From CAG-390 sp045543615 (GTDB lineage: Bacteria; Bacillota; Clostridia; Oscillospirales; CAG-272): a DNA stretch of 64,000 nucleotides. Of the stretch, positions 17,403 to 26,250 are shown piece by piece. Positions within the stretch are counted from its first letter, which is position 1, and each line of letters opens with the position of its first letter. Position numbers and translations under genes: made by a program. The stretch lies in assembly GCA_045543615.1 (NCBI GenBank), contig JAZPXL010000037.1, positions 1-64,000 of the forward strand, in the 5' to 3' direction. The notes below the pieces were generated by a model. That model was given only the letters and a program-made list of their open reading frames with translations, made no database searches and had not been told where the DNA came from.

Positions 17403-18886
17403 TACTGCATATTGACGGAGATATTAACAGATACTATGTACAGACACTTTGTATGATCTTTTTCCCGGGAGCAACTTTTCCGGATGATGAAGTTGGTGGA
17501 GATGATGTTCCTGAATTATCTATGAAACTTACAAAGACAGATACAGGGTATGTTGCATATACTTTTGTTAAATACGGTGCAAATACTGCACAAGCAACAA
17601 AAACAAGTGAATTCAGGGATGGTCTTGCAGACGAAAGGTGCAAAAAGCTTGCAGTTGGTGCGTCTGTCGCATCAGCACTTAGCGCATTACTTGAATACAG
17701 ACCGTCGTGGGGCATACTCACAGGAGTCAGACCTTCCAAGGTAGCAACAGAAATGCTCTTGACGGGTATGAGCAAGACTAGAGTTAAGAAGCAACTTATG
17801 GCTGATTATCTGCTCTACGCTAAAAAGGCATCTCTCGCAACTGAGGTTGCGCTCAATGAGCAAATGATAATTGGTTCTCCAAAGCCTGAAGATTGCAGTA
17901 TTTATATTTCAATCCCATTTTGCCCATCAAGATGCGATTATTGTTCCTTTGTTTGCTATACCTCTCAGAAGCTGCTTTCGCTTATTCCCGAGTATGTTGA
18001 CAGACTTGTCCTCGATCTCAAAAGCATATTCGAGCAGGTAAAAAAACACGGGCTTAATATAAAAACTGTATATGTTGGTGGTGGAACGCCATCTATACTT
18101 GAACCGGATCAGCTTCGTTTGTTGCTTGACACAATTGGAAACGGTGTTGCAGGACTCCCACTTGAGGAATATACTGTTGAATCGGGTCGACCCGACACCA
18201 TTACCGAGGAAAAGCTCAAGGTAATCAAGGAATATGGCGTTGGAAGAATCAGCGTTAATCCACAGACCCTTTGCCCGACTGTTCTTGAGGGGATTGGCAG
18301 ATCGCACACTGTTGATGATTTTTACAGAGCGTATAATATTGCAAGAGAGGTTGGTATCCCGGCAATAAATACTGACTTGATTGCAGGATTACCCGGAGAT
18401 AAATTCTCTACATTTGCCTCTTCGATGGATGGCATAATTGCTCTTGATCCTGAAAACATTACCGTTCATACCTTCTGTGTAAAGCGTGCTGCAACCTGGA
18501 GACAGAGTAGTGGTATATATTCCCTCAGGGGTGGAGACGCCGGCAAATGCGTTGACTACTCTCAGATTAGGGCTAAGGAAGAGGGATATATTCCTTATTA
18601 TATGTACAGACAAAAGAATACCGTCGGTAATTTTGAAAACGTTGGCTTTTCAAAGCCGGGTTTTGAGGGCAAATACAATATTTATATGATGGAAGAGGTT
18701 CATTCTATACTTGCAGTTGGAGCCGGTGCTGTAACTAAGCTTGTCAGACTTGGTGGCGAAGGAGCTAAACATACTATAAAAAGAGTCTTCAATCCTAAAT
18801 ATCCATATGAATACTTAAGACAGGATGGATGCCAATCCATAATCGACGGAATTGATCAATTTTTTGAGGAGCATCCGGTAAAATAA
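17399..18886 (+). CDS. hemZ: Radical SAM protein HemZ (coproporphyrinogen dehydrogenase-like), 495 aa
   Basis: HemN-related radical SAM enzyme. After an N-terminal domain of about 160 residues, the CxxxCxxC cluster FCPSRCDYC (C175, C179, C182) binds 4Fe-4S, followed by VGGGTPSIL and EESG-type SAM-binding segments and the C-terminal HemN-like domain. Clostridial HemZ is annotated as an oxygen-independent coproporphyrinogen III oxidase, though many HemN relatives act on heme or other substrates. No other heme genes are visible. Located in the dtd-hemZ pair, which is conserved in Clostridia. Confidence 0.88.
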   Translation: MILHIDGDINRYYVQTLCMIFFPGATFPDDEVGGDDVPELSMKLTKTDTGYVAYTFVKYGANTAQATKTSEFRDGLADERCKKLAVGASVASALSALLEYRPSWGILTGVRPSKVATEMLLTGMSKTRVKKQLMADYLLYAKKASLATEVALNEQMIIGSPKPEDCSIYISIPFCPSRCDYCSFVCYTSQKLLSLIPEYVDRLVLDLKSIFEQVKKHGLNIKTVYVGGGTPSILEPDQLRLLLDTIGNGVAGLPLEEYTVESGRPDTITEEKLKVIKEYGVGRISVNPQTLCPTVLEGIGRSHTVDDFYRAYNIAREVGIPAINTDLIAGLPGDKFSTFASSMDGIIALDPENITVHTFCVKRAATWRQSSGIYSLRGGDAGKCVDYSQIRAKEEGYIPYYMYRQKNTVGNFENVGFSKPGFEGKYNIYMMEEVHSILAVGAGAVTKLVRLGGEGAKHTIKRVFNPKYPYEYLRQDGCQSIIDGIDQFFEEHPVK

Positions 18887-18925
18887 TTTCTAAAACTTGC
18901 GTCACAGAAAGGCTTGCGTGATATA

Positions 18926-19846
18926 ATGGTTCATACCTATAAATACTATCCCAAAAGAGAAGCAGAAAGATATGTAAAAGAGAGAGATCACGTATTTGAT
19001 CTTCAGCTCAGAGTGCTTGCAGATAAGTTGCTTGAGCCAGCGGACAGATTTTCAAGAGGCGAAATCAGAGCTATTGCGCTCAGTGGCCCATCCTGTTCAG
19101 GCAAGACAACTACTGCTAATAAGCTTACACAGATTTTTGCCGAGAAGGGCAGAAAAGTTCACACTATCTCGATTGATGATTACTACTTAAATAGGGAATA
19201 CCTGCTCTCGAGATCTAAGGATGGTGAAATCGATTTTGACTCTCCGGACACAATAGATATTGATTGTCTGAGGAAAACAATAAGCGATATTTTTATTGAT
19301 AACGATAAGGTAATCGACATTCCGGTTTATAATTTTGATACAGGCAGAAGAGAAGGCACAAGGGATATAAATCAAAAGCCGGGCGATTTGTTCATATTTG
19401 AGGGTATTCAGGCTATTTATCCTGAAGTGGTTTCTCTGCTTTCGCCTTATCCGTCAACATCTGTATTTATTAATGTAGGTAAAGCTATTGACGCTAATGG
19501 CATTATCTTTGCTCCACACGAAATCAGGCTTCTTCGCAGACTTGTTCGTGATTATCATCGCAGGGGCTCTGATCCACACTATACAATTAAGCTTTGGAAG
19601 GGTGTAAGAGCTAACGAAGACGTTCATATATTCCCATTTGCAGGCAGAGCTATGTATCAGCTTGATTCGACTATGGGATATGATCTTGGAATGCTCAAGC
19701 CGTATCTGCTGGAGCTTTTACCCGTCTTCAAGCCGGGAGATGTATTTTATGAAGAAGCACAAAATTACCTCTCAATTCTCGAACCGTTTACAGTGCTCGG
19801 AAAAGAATTGCTTGCTCCTGACTCTTTGTTCCACGAGTTTATCTGA
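18926..19846 (+). CDS. Uridine kinase-like nucleoside kinase, 306 aa
   Basis: P-loop kinase of the phosphoribulokinase/uridine kinase family with a short N-terminal extension. Walker A GPSCSGKT lies at 54-61, the DDYYLNRE motif near 78-85 and FEGIQAIYP near 158-166 match uridine kinase-like active-site segments. Phosphorylation of a nucleoside or related sugar is expected; uridine is only the best-known substrate. ATG 18926 is the preferred start; a TTG at 18914 is in frame but would sit on top of the GAAAGG sequence. A 65-base AT-rich gap follows, with an imperfect hairpin (19853-19890). Confidence 0.82.
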   Translation: MVHTYKYYPKREAERYVKERDHVFDLQLRVLADKLLEPADRFSRGEIRAIALSGPSCSGKTTTANKLTQIFAEKGRKVHTISIDDYYLNREYLLSRSKDGEIDFDSPDTIDIDCLRKTISDIFIDNDKVIDIPVYNFDTGRREGTRDINQKPGDLFIFEGIQAIYPEVVSLLSPYPSTSVFINVGKAIDANGIIFAPHEIRLLRRLVRDYHRRGSDPHYTIKLWKGVRANEDVHIFPFAGRAMYQLDSTMGYDLGMLKPYLLELLPVFKPGDVFYEEAQNYLSILEPFTVLGKELLAPDSLFHEFI

Positions 19847-19911
19847 CGATAAATTAAACATATTTCATTATATAAGGAATATAGTTTAATAAAAACTTAT
19901 CGGAGGCTGAA

Positions 19912-21555
19912 GTGGGAGAAAGAGAACTCAAAGCACAAAATGATTCGGCGAGAGGTGGTTATCTTGGTGGCGTTGCCTTGCTTACTGTGTCGACGCTTAT
20001 TTGCAAGATAATTGGTCTTTTGTTTAAAATTCCGATGATACATTATGTCGGAATTGAAGGAATGGCGTATTTTTCATCCGCCTATAATATCTATATGATG
20101 TTAAATTCGCTTAGTGCGGCAGGACTCCCCGTTGCGCTTTCGATTATGATATCTTCCAATGCAACCAAGGGCAACAGAGATAATACAAACAGAATCTTCA
20201 AGACTGCTTTATTAATCTTTGCCCTGATTGGTGCAGTCGGTAGCCTTGCGTTGTATTTTGGTGCAGACGCATATGCCACAATGATTGGAATACCTGATAC
20301 TGCGCTCTCTGTCCGTGCAATATCTCCGACTTTGTTCCTAATATCCATTTCAAGTGCGATCCGGGGATATTTTCAAGGGCACGAGATTATGGCACCTACT
20401 GCTGTATCACAGCTGATAGAATCAAGTGGAAAGCTTTTGCTTGGCGTCGGCTTTGCAGTTTTTGCTCTTCAGAGTGGTGCATTTGCCCCTCAAGCTGCGG
20501 CAGGTGCAATCTTTGGTCTGTCTGTCGGAGTATTTATTTCTGTACTGTATCTTGTTGCAACATTAATCATATTTCCTCACACAAGGAAATATAAGATACT
20601 GCCGAGGCACACAGCTAAGCTTGATAGCTTTGGAGAGATCATCAGGACACTACTTATAATTTCGTTGCCGATTACACTTTCGTCGACCATTACGAGCCTG
20701 ACGAGTCTTGCAGATACTGCGCTTATTACAAATCGTCTTACTGATATCGGAATGACAAGCGATGCAGCCGTATTGCTTTACAGTAGCTACACTAATCTTG
20801 CAATACCGATGTTTAATCTGATTCCGGCTCTTGTAGCACCAATTGCAATTTCAGTTGTTCCTGCTCTTACATCTGCTATTACTGCAAATAAAGGGAGCGA
20901 GGGCAGAAAAATTTTTAACACCTCGTGGAAGCTTTGTCTTGCTATTGCCGTTCCTGCAGCTGCGGGTCTCGCTGTATTTTCAAATCCGATACTTTCAGCA
21001 GTTTATGTGGACGAGCAAGCTGCTATTACACACGCATCCCCACTGCTTTCAGTTCTCGCAGTTGCGGTAGTATTCAGCTCTCTCACAACCGTCACAAACG
21101 CAGTGTTACAAGCGCATTCCAAACAGGTTCTGCCCATTGTTTCAATGGGCGTCGGTGCGTTCATAAAGATTGTTGCGGAGTACATTTTAGTCGGTTCTTC
21201 GCTCGGAATATATGGTGCACCTATAAGTACTGTTTTGTGTACGCTTGCTATTTCGATGCTAAATCTGTTTTTTATCATTAAGTACACACCTTATCGCATT
21301 GAGTTACGGCCGATGTTTAAGATTTTGTTTGCAACAGCTGTATCGATTTCGATTTCGGCACTTGTGTATTTTGGATGTACGGTTTTATCTGTCAACTCTT
21401 ATGTAGCTTTGTTTGGCGCAGTTGTTTCTGCTGTTCTTGTGTACGCTGTACTTGTGCTTGTAGTTGGAGTTGTTGTAGCATCCGATTTAGAGATGATGCC
21501 TAAAGGAGAGAAAATTAAAAACATCTTGTATAAGCTTGGATTGCTTCGTGACTAA
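19912..21555 (+). CDS. SpoVB/MurJ-type polysaccharide flippase, 547 aa
   Basis: Polytopic membrane protein with about 14 hydrophobic helices, of the MVF/MATE-like lipid flippase superfamily (GGVALLTVSTLICKIIGLLF at the N-terminus, GIEGMAYFSSAYNIYM loop). In this family SpoVB and its paralogue YabM move cell-wall or exopolysaccharide lipid precursors across the membrane. The location directly before mazG, the S4 gene and yabPQ-divIC corresponds to yabM in Bacillus subtilis. The start is GTG 19912 behind CGGAGG. Which precursor it flips cannot be read from sequence. Confidence 0.87.
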   Translation: MGERELKAQNDSARGGYLGGVALLTVSTLICKIIGLLFKIPMIHYVGIEGMAYFSSAYNIYMMLNSLSAAGLPVALSIMISSNATKGNRDNTNRIFKTALLIFALIGAVGSLALYFGADAYATMIGIPDTALSVRAISPTLFLISISSAIRGYFQGHEIMAPTAVSQLIESSGKLLLGVGFAVFALQSGAFAPQAAAGAIFGLSVGVFISVLYLVATLIIFPHTRKYKILPRHTAKLDSFGEIIRTLLIISLPITLSSTITSLTSLADTALITNRLTDIGMTSDAAVLLYSSYTNLAIPMFNLIPALVAPIAISVVPALTSAITANKGSEGRKIFNTSWKLCLAIAVPAAAGLAVFSNPILSAVYVDEQAAITHASPLLSVLAVAVVFSSLTTVTNAVLQAHSKQVLPIVSMGVGAFIKIVAEYILVGSSLGIYGAPISTVLCTLAISMLNLFFIIKYTPYRIELRPMFKILFATAVSISISALVYFGCTVLSVNSYVALFGAVVSAVLVYAVLVLVVGVVVASDLEMMPKGEKIKNILYKLGLLRD

Positions 21556-21572
21556 GCGAAAGGAATAAGAAA

Positions 21573-22397
21573 ATGGATAATGAAAGAAAGAATAAATTTG
21601 AATATATCGCAAACAAAAATGAGCCATATACGTTTGATGACCTCTGTCTTATTGTTGAGCTCTTGAGGGGCGAGGGTGGTTGTCCTTGGGATATGGAGCA
21701 AACACACAAATCAATCAGAAGAGACTTCATTGAGGAGACTTACGAGGTTATCGAAGCTATTGATAACGGAGATCCTGCTTTGATGAAGGAAGAGCTTGGC
21801 GATGTATTGCTTCAGGTTGTATTCCACGCAAGAATTGAAGAGGAAGAGGGAAGAAGTGACATCTCAGGGGTAATAAATGACATTTGTGCAAAGCTTGTAC
21901 ATAGACATCCTCACGTTTTTGGTGATGTAGTTGCAAAGACATCCGATGTCGTGCTTGCTAACTGGGATAAAATCAAGACCGAGGAAAAGCAGAGAAATAC
22001 AGTTACTTCGAGACTGCAGTCAGTTCCCCCTGCATTACCTGCGCTTATGAGAGCGCAAAAGGTTGGCAAAAGAGCTTCATTCTTCGATTTTCCTGATGCA
22101 GAGTCAGTTATAGAGAAGCTTGAAGAGGAAAAGGCTGAGCTTGAAGCTGCGATTGCCGGTGGCAGCAAGGCTGAGATAGAAGAAGAATTTGGAGACTTGC
22201 TCTTTACTGCTGTCAGTCTTGCTCGCAAGCTTGGCATTGATGCTGAAGAGGCTCTTACTTGCGCAACTGTCAAGTTTATCACTCGTTTTTCAACAGTTGA
22301 GGAAGAAGCTATTTCAATGGGCAAAAATGTAACTGAGCTTACACAAGAAGAGCTTGACGAGATATGGGACAGAATTAAACACAAAACGGACAAATAA
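21573..22397 (+). CDS. mazG: Nucleoside triphosphate pyrophosphohydrolase MazG, 274 aa
   Basis: Hydrolyses NTPs to NMP and pyrophosphate as a house-cleaning enzyme. Two MazG domains: the first has GGCPWDMEQTHKSI and EETYEVIEAID with EELGDVLLQVVFHA (about 45-90); the second has EEEKAELEAAI and EEEFGDLLFTAVSLAR (about 185-225). Both ExxE...ExxD metal sites look intact. The family's alternative role of lowering ppGpp under stress is known from E. coli. Co-directional with its neighbours and 17 bases from the flippase gene. Confidence 0.94.
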   Translation: MDNERKNKFEYIANKNEPYTFDDLCLIVELLRGEGGCPWDMEQTHKSIRRDFIEETYEVIEAIDNGDPALMKEELGDVLLQVVFHARIEEEEGRSDISGVINDICAKLVHRHPHVFGDVVAKTSDVVLANWDKIKTEEKQRNTVTSRLQSVPPALPALMRAQKVGKRASFFDFPDAESVIEKLEEEKAELEAAIAGGSKAEIEEEFGDLLFTAVSLARKLGIDAEEALTCATVKFITRFSTVEEEAISMGKNVTELTQEELDEIWDRIKHKTDK

Positions 22398-22410
22398 AAA
22401 GGTATATACA

Positions 22411-22653
22411 ATGAGACTTGATAAATTTCTTAAAGTATCGAGAATAATTAAAAGAAGAACTGTTGCAAACGATGCTTGCGATGGCGAACACGTTCTTGTA
22501 AACGGCAAGCTTGCCAAAGCTTCGTATGACGTCAAGGTTGGGGATGTTATCTCTGTACGATTTGGACAAAGAATGCTCAACGTTCGTGTCAAGGATATCA
22601 GGGAAACAGTTGGAAAAGACGCTGCAGGCGAACTTTATGAGGTTATAGATTGA
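22411..22653 (+). CDS. S4-domain RNA-binding protein, RqcP/YabO-like, 80 aa
   Basis: Small protein that is mostly one S4 RNA-binding domain (MRLDKFLKVSRIIKRRT...GEHVLVNGKLAKAS). This is the Hsp15/RqcP group; in Firmicutes RqcP works with RqcH in alanine tailing of stalled nascent chains on 50S subunits. ATG 22411 with AAAAAGG upstream gives the full-length domain. Synteny with mazG and yabP supports the yabO/rqcP assignment. Confidence 0.9.
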   Translation: MRLDKFLKVSRIIKRRTVANDACDGEHVLVNGKLAKASYDVKVGDVISVRFGQRMLNVRVKDIRETVGKDAAGELYEVID

Positions 22654-22655
22654 CA

Positions 22656-22681
22656 TAAAAAAACCGTCTTTCACATATAAT
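22656..22681 (+). promoter_or_regulatory. Candidate sigma-E (sporulation) promoter of yabP
   Basis: CATATAAT (22674-22681) matches the -10 of sigma-E (CATAnAnT), with ATA at 22656-22658, 15 bases further upstream, matching the -35 core. The sites lie in the gap before yabP, which in Bacillus subtilis is a sigma-E gene. A sigma-A reading (TTGACA at 22650, TATAAT) would need a 20-base spacer. A hairpin CTTTCAC/GTGAAAG overlaps the -10. Confidence 0.5.
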
Positions 22682-22704
22682 TGTGTGAAAGCGAGGTGTT
22701 TTTT

Positions 22705-22983
22705 ATGGGCCCAAATGTTGACGTGACCAAGGACGAACATTCTGTTGAACTAAAGTGCAGAAAGACTATGAATATTAGTGGAGTTCAATCGGTTATTAGC
22801 TTTGACGAATACGAGGTATCCCTGATAACCACTTGTGGAGAGATGCAGATCAACGGTAACTCACTCAAGGTCGAAACACTTGATGTAGACAGAGGGCTTG
22901 TAACGATTAGTGGAGAGATTTGTGGCATTAACTATATCTCAGATCATCCAAAGAAGAAAAAACGTTTTAGAGGCGGAATTTGA
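22705..22983 (+). CDS. yabP: Sporulation protein YabP, 92 aa
   Basis: Small YabP/YqfC-family protein (beta-rich, pattern LKCRKTMNISGVQSV, SFDEYEVSLITTCGEMQI) ending in a basic tail KKKKRFRGGI. In B. subtilis YabP and YabQ are made in the mother cell and are needed for spore cortex/coat assembly. ATG 22705 has GCGAGGTG before it; an upstream TTG at 22681 lies within the promoter/hairpin and is rejected. Its stop overlaps the yabQ start. Confidence 0.9.
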   Translation: MGPNVDVTKDEHSVELKCRKTMNISGVQSVISFDEYEVSLITTCGEMQINGNSLKVETLDVDRGLVTISGEICGINYISDHPKKKKRFRGGI

Positions 22984-23522
22984 GCGTTTTAGAGCACGAG
23001 TATAATGACCTCCTATTTCTTATTATTGCCTCGCTGGTGTTAGGATTTGTTCTTGCGTTTCTTTATGTTTTCATTAAAGATGCTGCGTTTATTTCTGCCA
23101 CTTTCAGAGCGCAGAGTTTTTCTCGTTTCAGCGTTTTTCGAAATGCACTTTCGCATTCAATATCAAAAGCGAGCTGTGCCACAGCTTTAGCTGATGTTTT
23201 GGTTTTTTCACTTGGTGGAGTAGGATTGGTTTTTGTGACATTTCTATACAATTACGGTCAATTCCGTTTTATATCAATTCCGTTTCTCTTGATTGGATAT
23301 TTTGTTGCTCTAAAGCTTTTTTCTCCTTTGGTTGCAGAAATTCTAATTATAATATTCTACGCAATTAAACAGTTAAGCAGTATTCTATTCTTTCCATTAC
23401 TGCTGATATATAGATATTTGTGCTTGCCTGTATGTAGAATGATTAAAAGAGTGATAAAAAGAATAGTTGTTAAGGTTTATACTGCTTATAGATTTAAAAA
23501 ATTGGTTCGGAAAGTTTTCTGA
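22980..23522 (+). CDS. yabQ: Spore cortex biosynthesis membrane protein YabQ, 180 aa
   Basis: Polytopic membrane protein of the YabQ family. N-terminal YNDLLFLIIASLVLGFVLAF-like helix, further helices at about 75-90, 97-115 and 118-150, and a basic C-terminal tail. It starts at TTG 22980 overlapping the yabP stop (TTGA), with AGAGGCGGA upstream. Required in B. subtilis for cortex formation. Weak sequence conservation is normal in this family; synteny carries much of the assignment. Confidence 0.85.
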   Translation: MSVLEHEYNDLLFLIIASLVLGFVLAFLYVFIKDAAFISATFRAQSFSRFSVFRNALSHSISKASCATALADVLVFSLGGVGLVFVTFLYNYGQFRFISIPFLLIGYFVALKLFSPLVAEILIIIFYAIKQLSSILFFPLLLIYRYLCLPVCRMIKRVIKRIVVKVYTAYRFKKLVRKVF

Positions 23523-23537
23523 ACAAAGAGGTAGAAA

Positions 23538-23861
23538 ATGAACAGTTATTTTAGTAAAAAAAGAAGATCAAGCTCTGACTCGCCACTTTCGAAGTCGGGA
23601 ATACTTATAAAAATTGCTTTGATTTTTATTGTCATAGTTCTGCTTATAATTTCTGCAGACTCGCTGCTTGAATATAGTGAGATGCTTAGAGAAAAAGACG
23701 AGCTTCAGGCCGAGATTGACCAGGCTAAAGAGGATATTGAAGAGCTTGAGTTTCTTATTCGTTCTCCGATGAATAAGGATTATATTATCAGGGTCGCCCG
23801 AGAAAAACTGGGTCTTGTTCTTCCTGAGGAAATTGTTTATTATACTGACAAGAAAAAATAA
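23538..23861 (+). CDS. divIC: Septum formation initiator family protein (FtsB/DivIC), 107 aa
   Basis: Bitopic division protein: basic cytoplasmic N-terminus, one transmembrane helix (about 25-42), an extracellular coiled coil (about 48-75) rich in Glu/Asp/Lys, then the conserved DYIIRVAREKLGLV block. DivIC forms a complex with FtsL and DivIB/FtsQ in the divisome. Last gene of the plus-strand block; its stop codon is part of the terminator stem base. Confidence 0.92.
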   Translation: MNSYFSKKRRSSSDSPLSKSGILIKIALIFIVIVLLIISADSLLEYSEMLREKDELQAEIDQAKEDIEELEFLIRSPMNKDYIIRVAREKLGLVLPEEIVYYTDKKK

Positions 23862-23890
23862 GGTGTTGCATTTGCAACACCTTATTTTTT
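23852..23890. terminator. Bidirectional terminator between divIC and the TSCPD gene
   Basis: Ten-base stem AAGGTGTTGC/GCAACACCTT (23860-23869 with 23874-23883), four-base loop, A-rich run before and T6 after. It ends the block 8362-23861 and also the minus-strand htpG operon. Confidence 0.92.
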
Positions 23891-23893
23891 AGA

Positions 23894-24142
23894 TTAAAGA
23901 GCTTGTTTGAGAGCCTGAGCGAGCTGATCGGGACAGGAGGTGGGGCGAGGGCCGCACTTGATTCCGTCAAGTCTTGATATAGCTTCGCTAACACTCATTC
24001 CTACAACGAGGGCTGCAACGCCCTGAGTGTTACCACTGCATCCACCAACAAATTTAACAGATTCAATAATACCGTTATCGTCGATAACAATCGAAATGGC
24101 GCGTGAACAAGTGCCTTTAGTTGTGTAATCAATAGTTTTCAT
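23894..24142 (-). CDS. TSCPD domain-containing protein, 82 aa
   Basis: A single TSCPD domain (named for its TSCPDQ motif, here PTSCPDQLAQAL near the C-terminus). Conserved cysteines are in GTCSRAI, GGCSGNTQG and IKCGPRPTSCPD. The same domain is found at the C-terminus of vitamin B12-dependent ribonucleotide reductases; stand-alone forms (TIGR03905-like) are common in Clostridia and uncharacterised. Co-transcribed with htpG, 11 bases downstream. Confidence 0.87.
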   Translation of the reverse strand: MKTIDYTTKGTCSRAISIVIDDNGIIESVKFVGGCSGNTQGVAALVVGMSVSEAISRLDGIKCGPRPTSCPDQLAQALKQAL

Positions 24143-24153
24143 TTTATCACCTT

Positions 24154-26052
24154 TTAAATAAGTCCGAGAATTTTATAGCTATCAGAGAGGAAAGCAGAAA
24201 GTTCCTCTGCGGTTGGCTTCTTTTGAGAGAGAAGTGCCAATCTGTAAATATATGAAGCGCAAAGCTCTGTGTTAGTATCGTTTGACTCAATCATAGCACA
24301 AAGCTTGCTGTAAATCGGCGAAGAGGTGTTAATTGTCAAAGTATAATCAAGCGGGAAAGCACCGAAAGCATCACCGGAGAGCGAATAAAGCCTCATCATA
24401 TCTTCCATTCTTCTTGACTCTTCACTTACAGAAAGAAGCGCAGGAATATCAGCGTTCTTTAGCTTCTCGCCGACAACGGAGAGCTTGTCGTTGCCTGAAA
24501 CTTTGATAAACAGCTCTACAATCTTTTCATCAACCTCGGGTGCATCTTCATTTGAAGCCTTGATTATATCAGAAATTCCTGAATCAACGCGTATGAACTT
24601 TATGTCTTCACGATAGTGCTCAATTGCAGCAAGATATTGTGAATCAACAATAAGGTCAAAGATTGCAACCTCTATTCCCTCGTTGCGGAGAAGTTCGATG
24701 TTCTGTGCCTGCTGTGAGGGATCATTTGTATAATAAATCTGTCCCTCATGCGTTTCTTTTGCGTGCTCAAGATATTCTTCGATAGTTACAGTCTTTACGT
24801 CTGAACCCGCATCAGTTACAAGCCTTAGCATCAGGCTGTCCTTGACACGATCGTAGAATTTCTTTTCTCTCAGACAAGCATATTCAATAAAAATTCTGAC
24901 GTCCTCATAGATTTCTTCATATTTCTCACGCTCAGTGTTGGCAAGTGCGTTGAGCTTGTCGCAAACCTTTTTGACGATGTGCTGGCCGATCTTACGAACA
25001 TATGCATTGTCCTGAAGATAACTTCTGGAAACATTAAGCGGAAGCTCAGGACAATCAAGCGCACCTCGAAGCATCAGAAGGTAATCGGGAAGAACTTCTT
25101 TGATATTATCAGCTACAAAAACCTGGTTGTAGAAGAGCTTAACCTCACCCTCAAGTGACTGTTGCTCATTTCTGATCTTAGGAAAGTAGAGAATTCCCTT
25201 GAAATTCAGAGGATAATCTGCATTGATATGTACATAGAAAAGAGGATCGTCAAAATCATTGAATAGCTTATGATAAAACTCATTGTATTCTTCTTCTGTG
25301 ATTTCGGAGGGAAGCCTTGCCCAAAGAGGTAAGGAGTCGTTTATCGGGCGATGCTCGTGGCATTCGCATTCCTCGTCCTCTTCGTGTCCACATTCGCATT
25401 CGCACACCTCGCCATCCTCAAAATAAATCTCAACAGGCATAAATGAACAATATTTGTTCAAAATAGCACGAAGTCTTTCAGGCTCGAGATACTCCTTTTC
25501 GGAGTCAGAGATGTGCATTATTACAGATGTTCCTCTGGATTTGCGATCTGACTTTGAAATCTCATATTCCCCTGCGTCAACGCAAGACCAATGAATTGCC
25601 TCGCCACCGGTGTATGAAAGCGTGTCGATCTCAACTGTTGTGCTTACCATAAAGGAAGAATAGAAGCCGAGACCAAAATGACCGATAATACCACCCGAAG
25701 CATCTCCATCCTCATACTTTTCTATGAAATCAAGAGCACCCGACAGAGCAATTGAACAGATATACTTCTCAAGCTCCTCTCTGGTCATACCTATGCCATT
25801 GTCCGTGACCGTAATAGTTCCTTCGTCCTTATTAAGCGCAACTGTGATCTTAAACTGTTCGTTCTCGGGAAGCGTGAACTGTCCCAGAGAATGAAGTCTT
25901 TTGAGCTTTACAACCGCATCCGATGCATTTGAAACAATTTCACGAAGAAATATGTCTTTATCGGAATACAACCATTTTTTAATTATCGGAAATATGTGCT
26001 GTGTTTCAACGGATATACCACCACGCACTACCTCTTCGTTAATTTCTGCCAT
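24154..26052 (-). CDS. htpG: Molecular chaperone HtpG (Hsp90), 632 aa
   Basis: ATP-dependent cytosolic chaperone. The GHKL nucleotide pocket includes NASDA (about 41-45), DNGIGM (about 85-90) and GHFGLGFYSSFMVS (about 125-138); the middle domain shows LNVSRSYLQD and the catalytic Arg region; the C-terminal dimerisation domain is complete. A short Glu/Cys/His-rich insertion (CECECGHEEDEECECHEH, about 220-240) follows the ATPase domain, as in several clostridial HtpG. Length is normal. A strong sigma-A promoter precedes it and no CIRCE element was seen. Confidence 0.95.
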   Translation of the reverse strand: MAEINEEVVRGGISVETQHIFPIIKKWLYSDKDIFLREIVSNASDAVVKLKRLHSLGQFTLPENEQFKITVALNKDEGTITVTDNGIGMTREELEKYICSIALSGALDFIEKYEDGDASGGIIGHFGLGFYSSFMVSTTVEIDTLSYTGGEAIHWSCVDAGEYEISKSDRKSRGTSVIMHISDSEKEYLEPERLRAILNKYCSFMPVEIYFEDGEVCECECGHEEDEECECHEHRPINDSLPLWARLPSEITEEEYNEFYHKLFNDFDDPLFYVHINADYPLNFKGILYFPKIRNEQQSLEGEVKLFYNQVFVADNIKEVLPDYLLMLRGALDCPELPLNVSRSYLQDNAYVRKIGQHIVKKVCDKLNALANTEREKYEEIYEDVRIFIEYACLREKKFYDRVKDSLMLRLVTDAGSDVKTVTIEEYLEHAKETHEGQIYYTNDPSQQAQNIELLRNEGIEVAIFDLIVDSQYLAAIEHYREDIKFIRVDSGISDIIKASNEDAPEVDEKIVELFIKVSGNDKLSVVGEKLKNADIPALLSVSEESRRMEDMMRLYSLSGDAFGAFPLDYTLTINTSSPIYSKLCAMIESNDTNTELCASYIYRLALLSQKKPTAEELSAFLSDSYKILGLI

Positions 26053-26089
26053 TATTTATTCTCCTTTAATTTAATAGATATATAAAAAT

Positions 26090-26118
26090 ATTATACATCT
26101 ATATCACACTAAAGTCAA
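26090..26118 (-). promoter_or_regulatory. Sigma-A promoter of htpG
   Basis: Minus strand: TTGACT (26113-26118), 17-base spacer, TATAAT (26090-26095), about 40 bases upstream of the htpG ATG. Confidence 0.85.
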
Positions 26119-26198
26119 GAAGAAAATAATTAAACAATTGTTTAAGAAGAAGATTTGGATTTGTGTTGTAATTTTTAATTATTTTTGTAAAAAAGCCC

Positions 26199-26227
26199 TT
26201 GATAAAATCGAGCTTTTGTGCTATTAT
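26199..26227 (+). promoter_or_regulatory. Sigma-A promoter of ispE
   Basis: TTGATA (26199-26204), 17-base spacer, TATTAT (26222-26227). Transcription would start near 26234, just before the ribosome binding site, giving a very short leader. Confidence 0.75.
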
Positions 26228-26250
26228 TAGAGCGATATGGAGGTGATGGC

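Noticed and set aside
22650..22681. Sigma-A promoter TTGACA/TATAAT before yabP
   Set aside because: The spacer would be 20 bases. The sigma-E reading uses the same -10 with a better-spaced upstream element.
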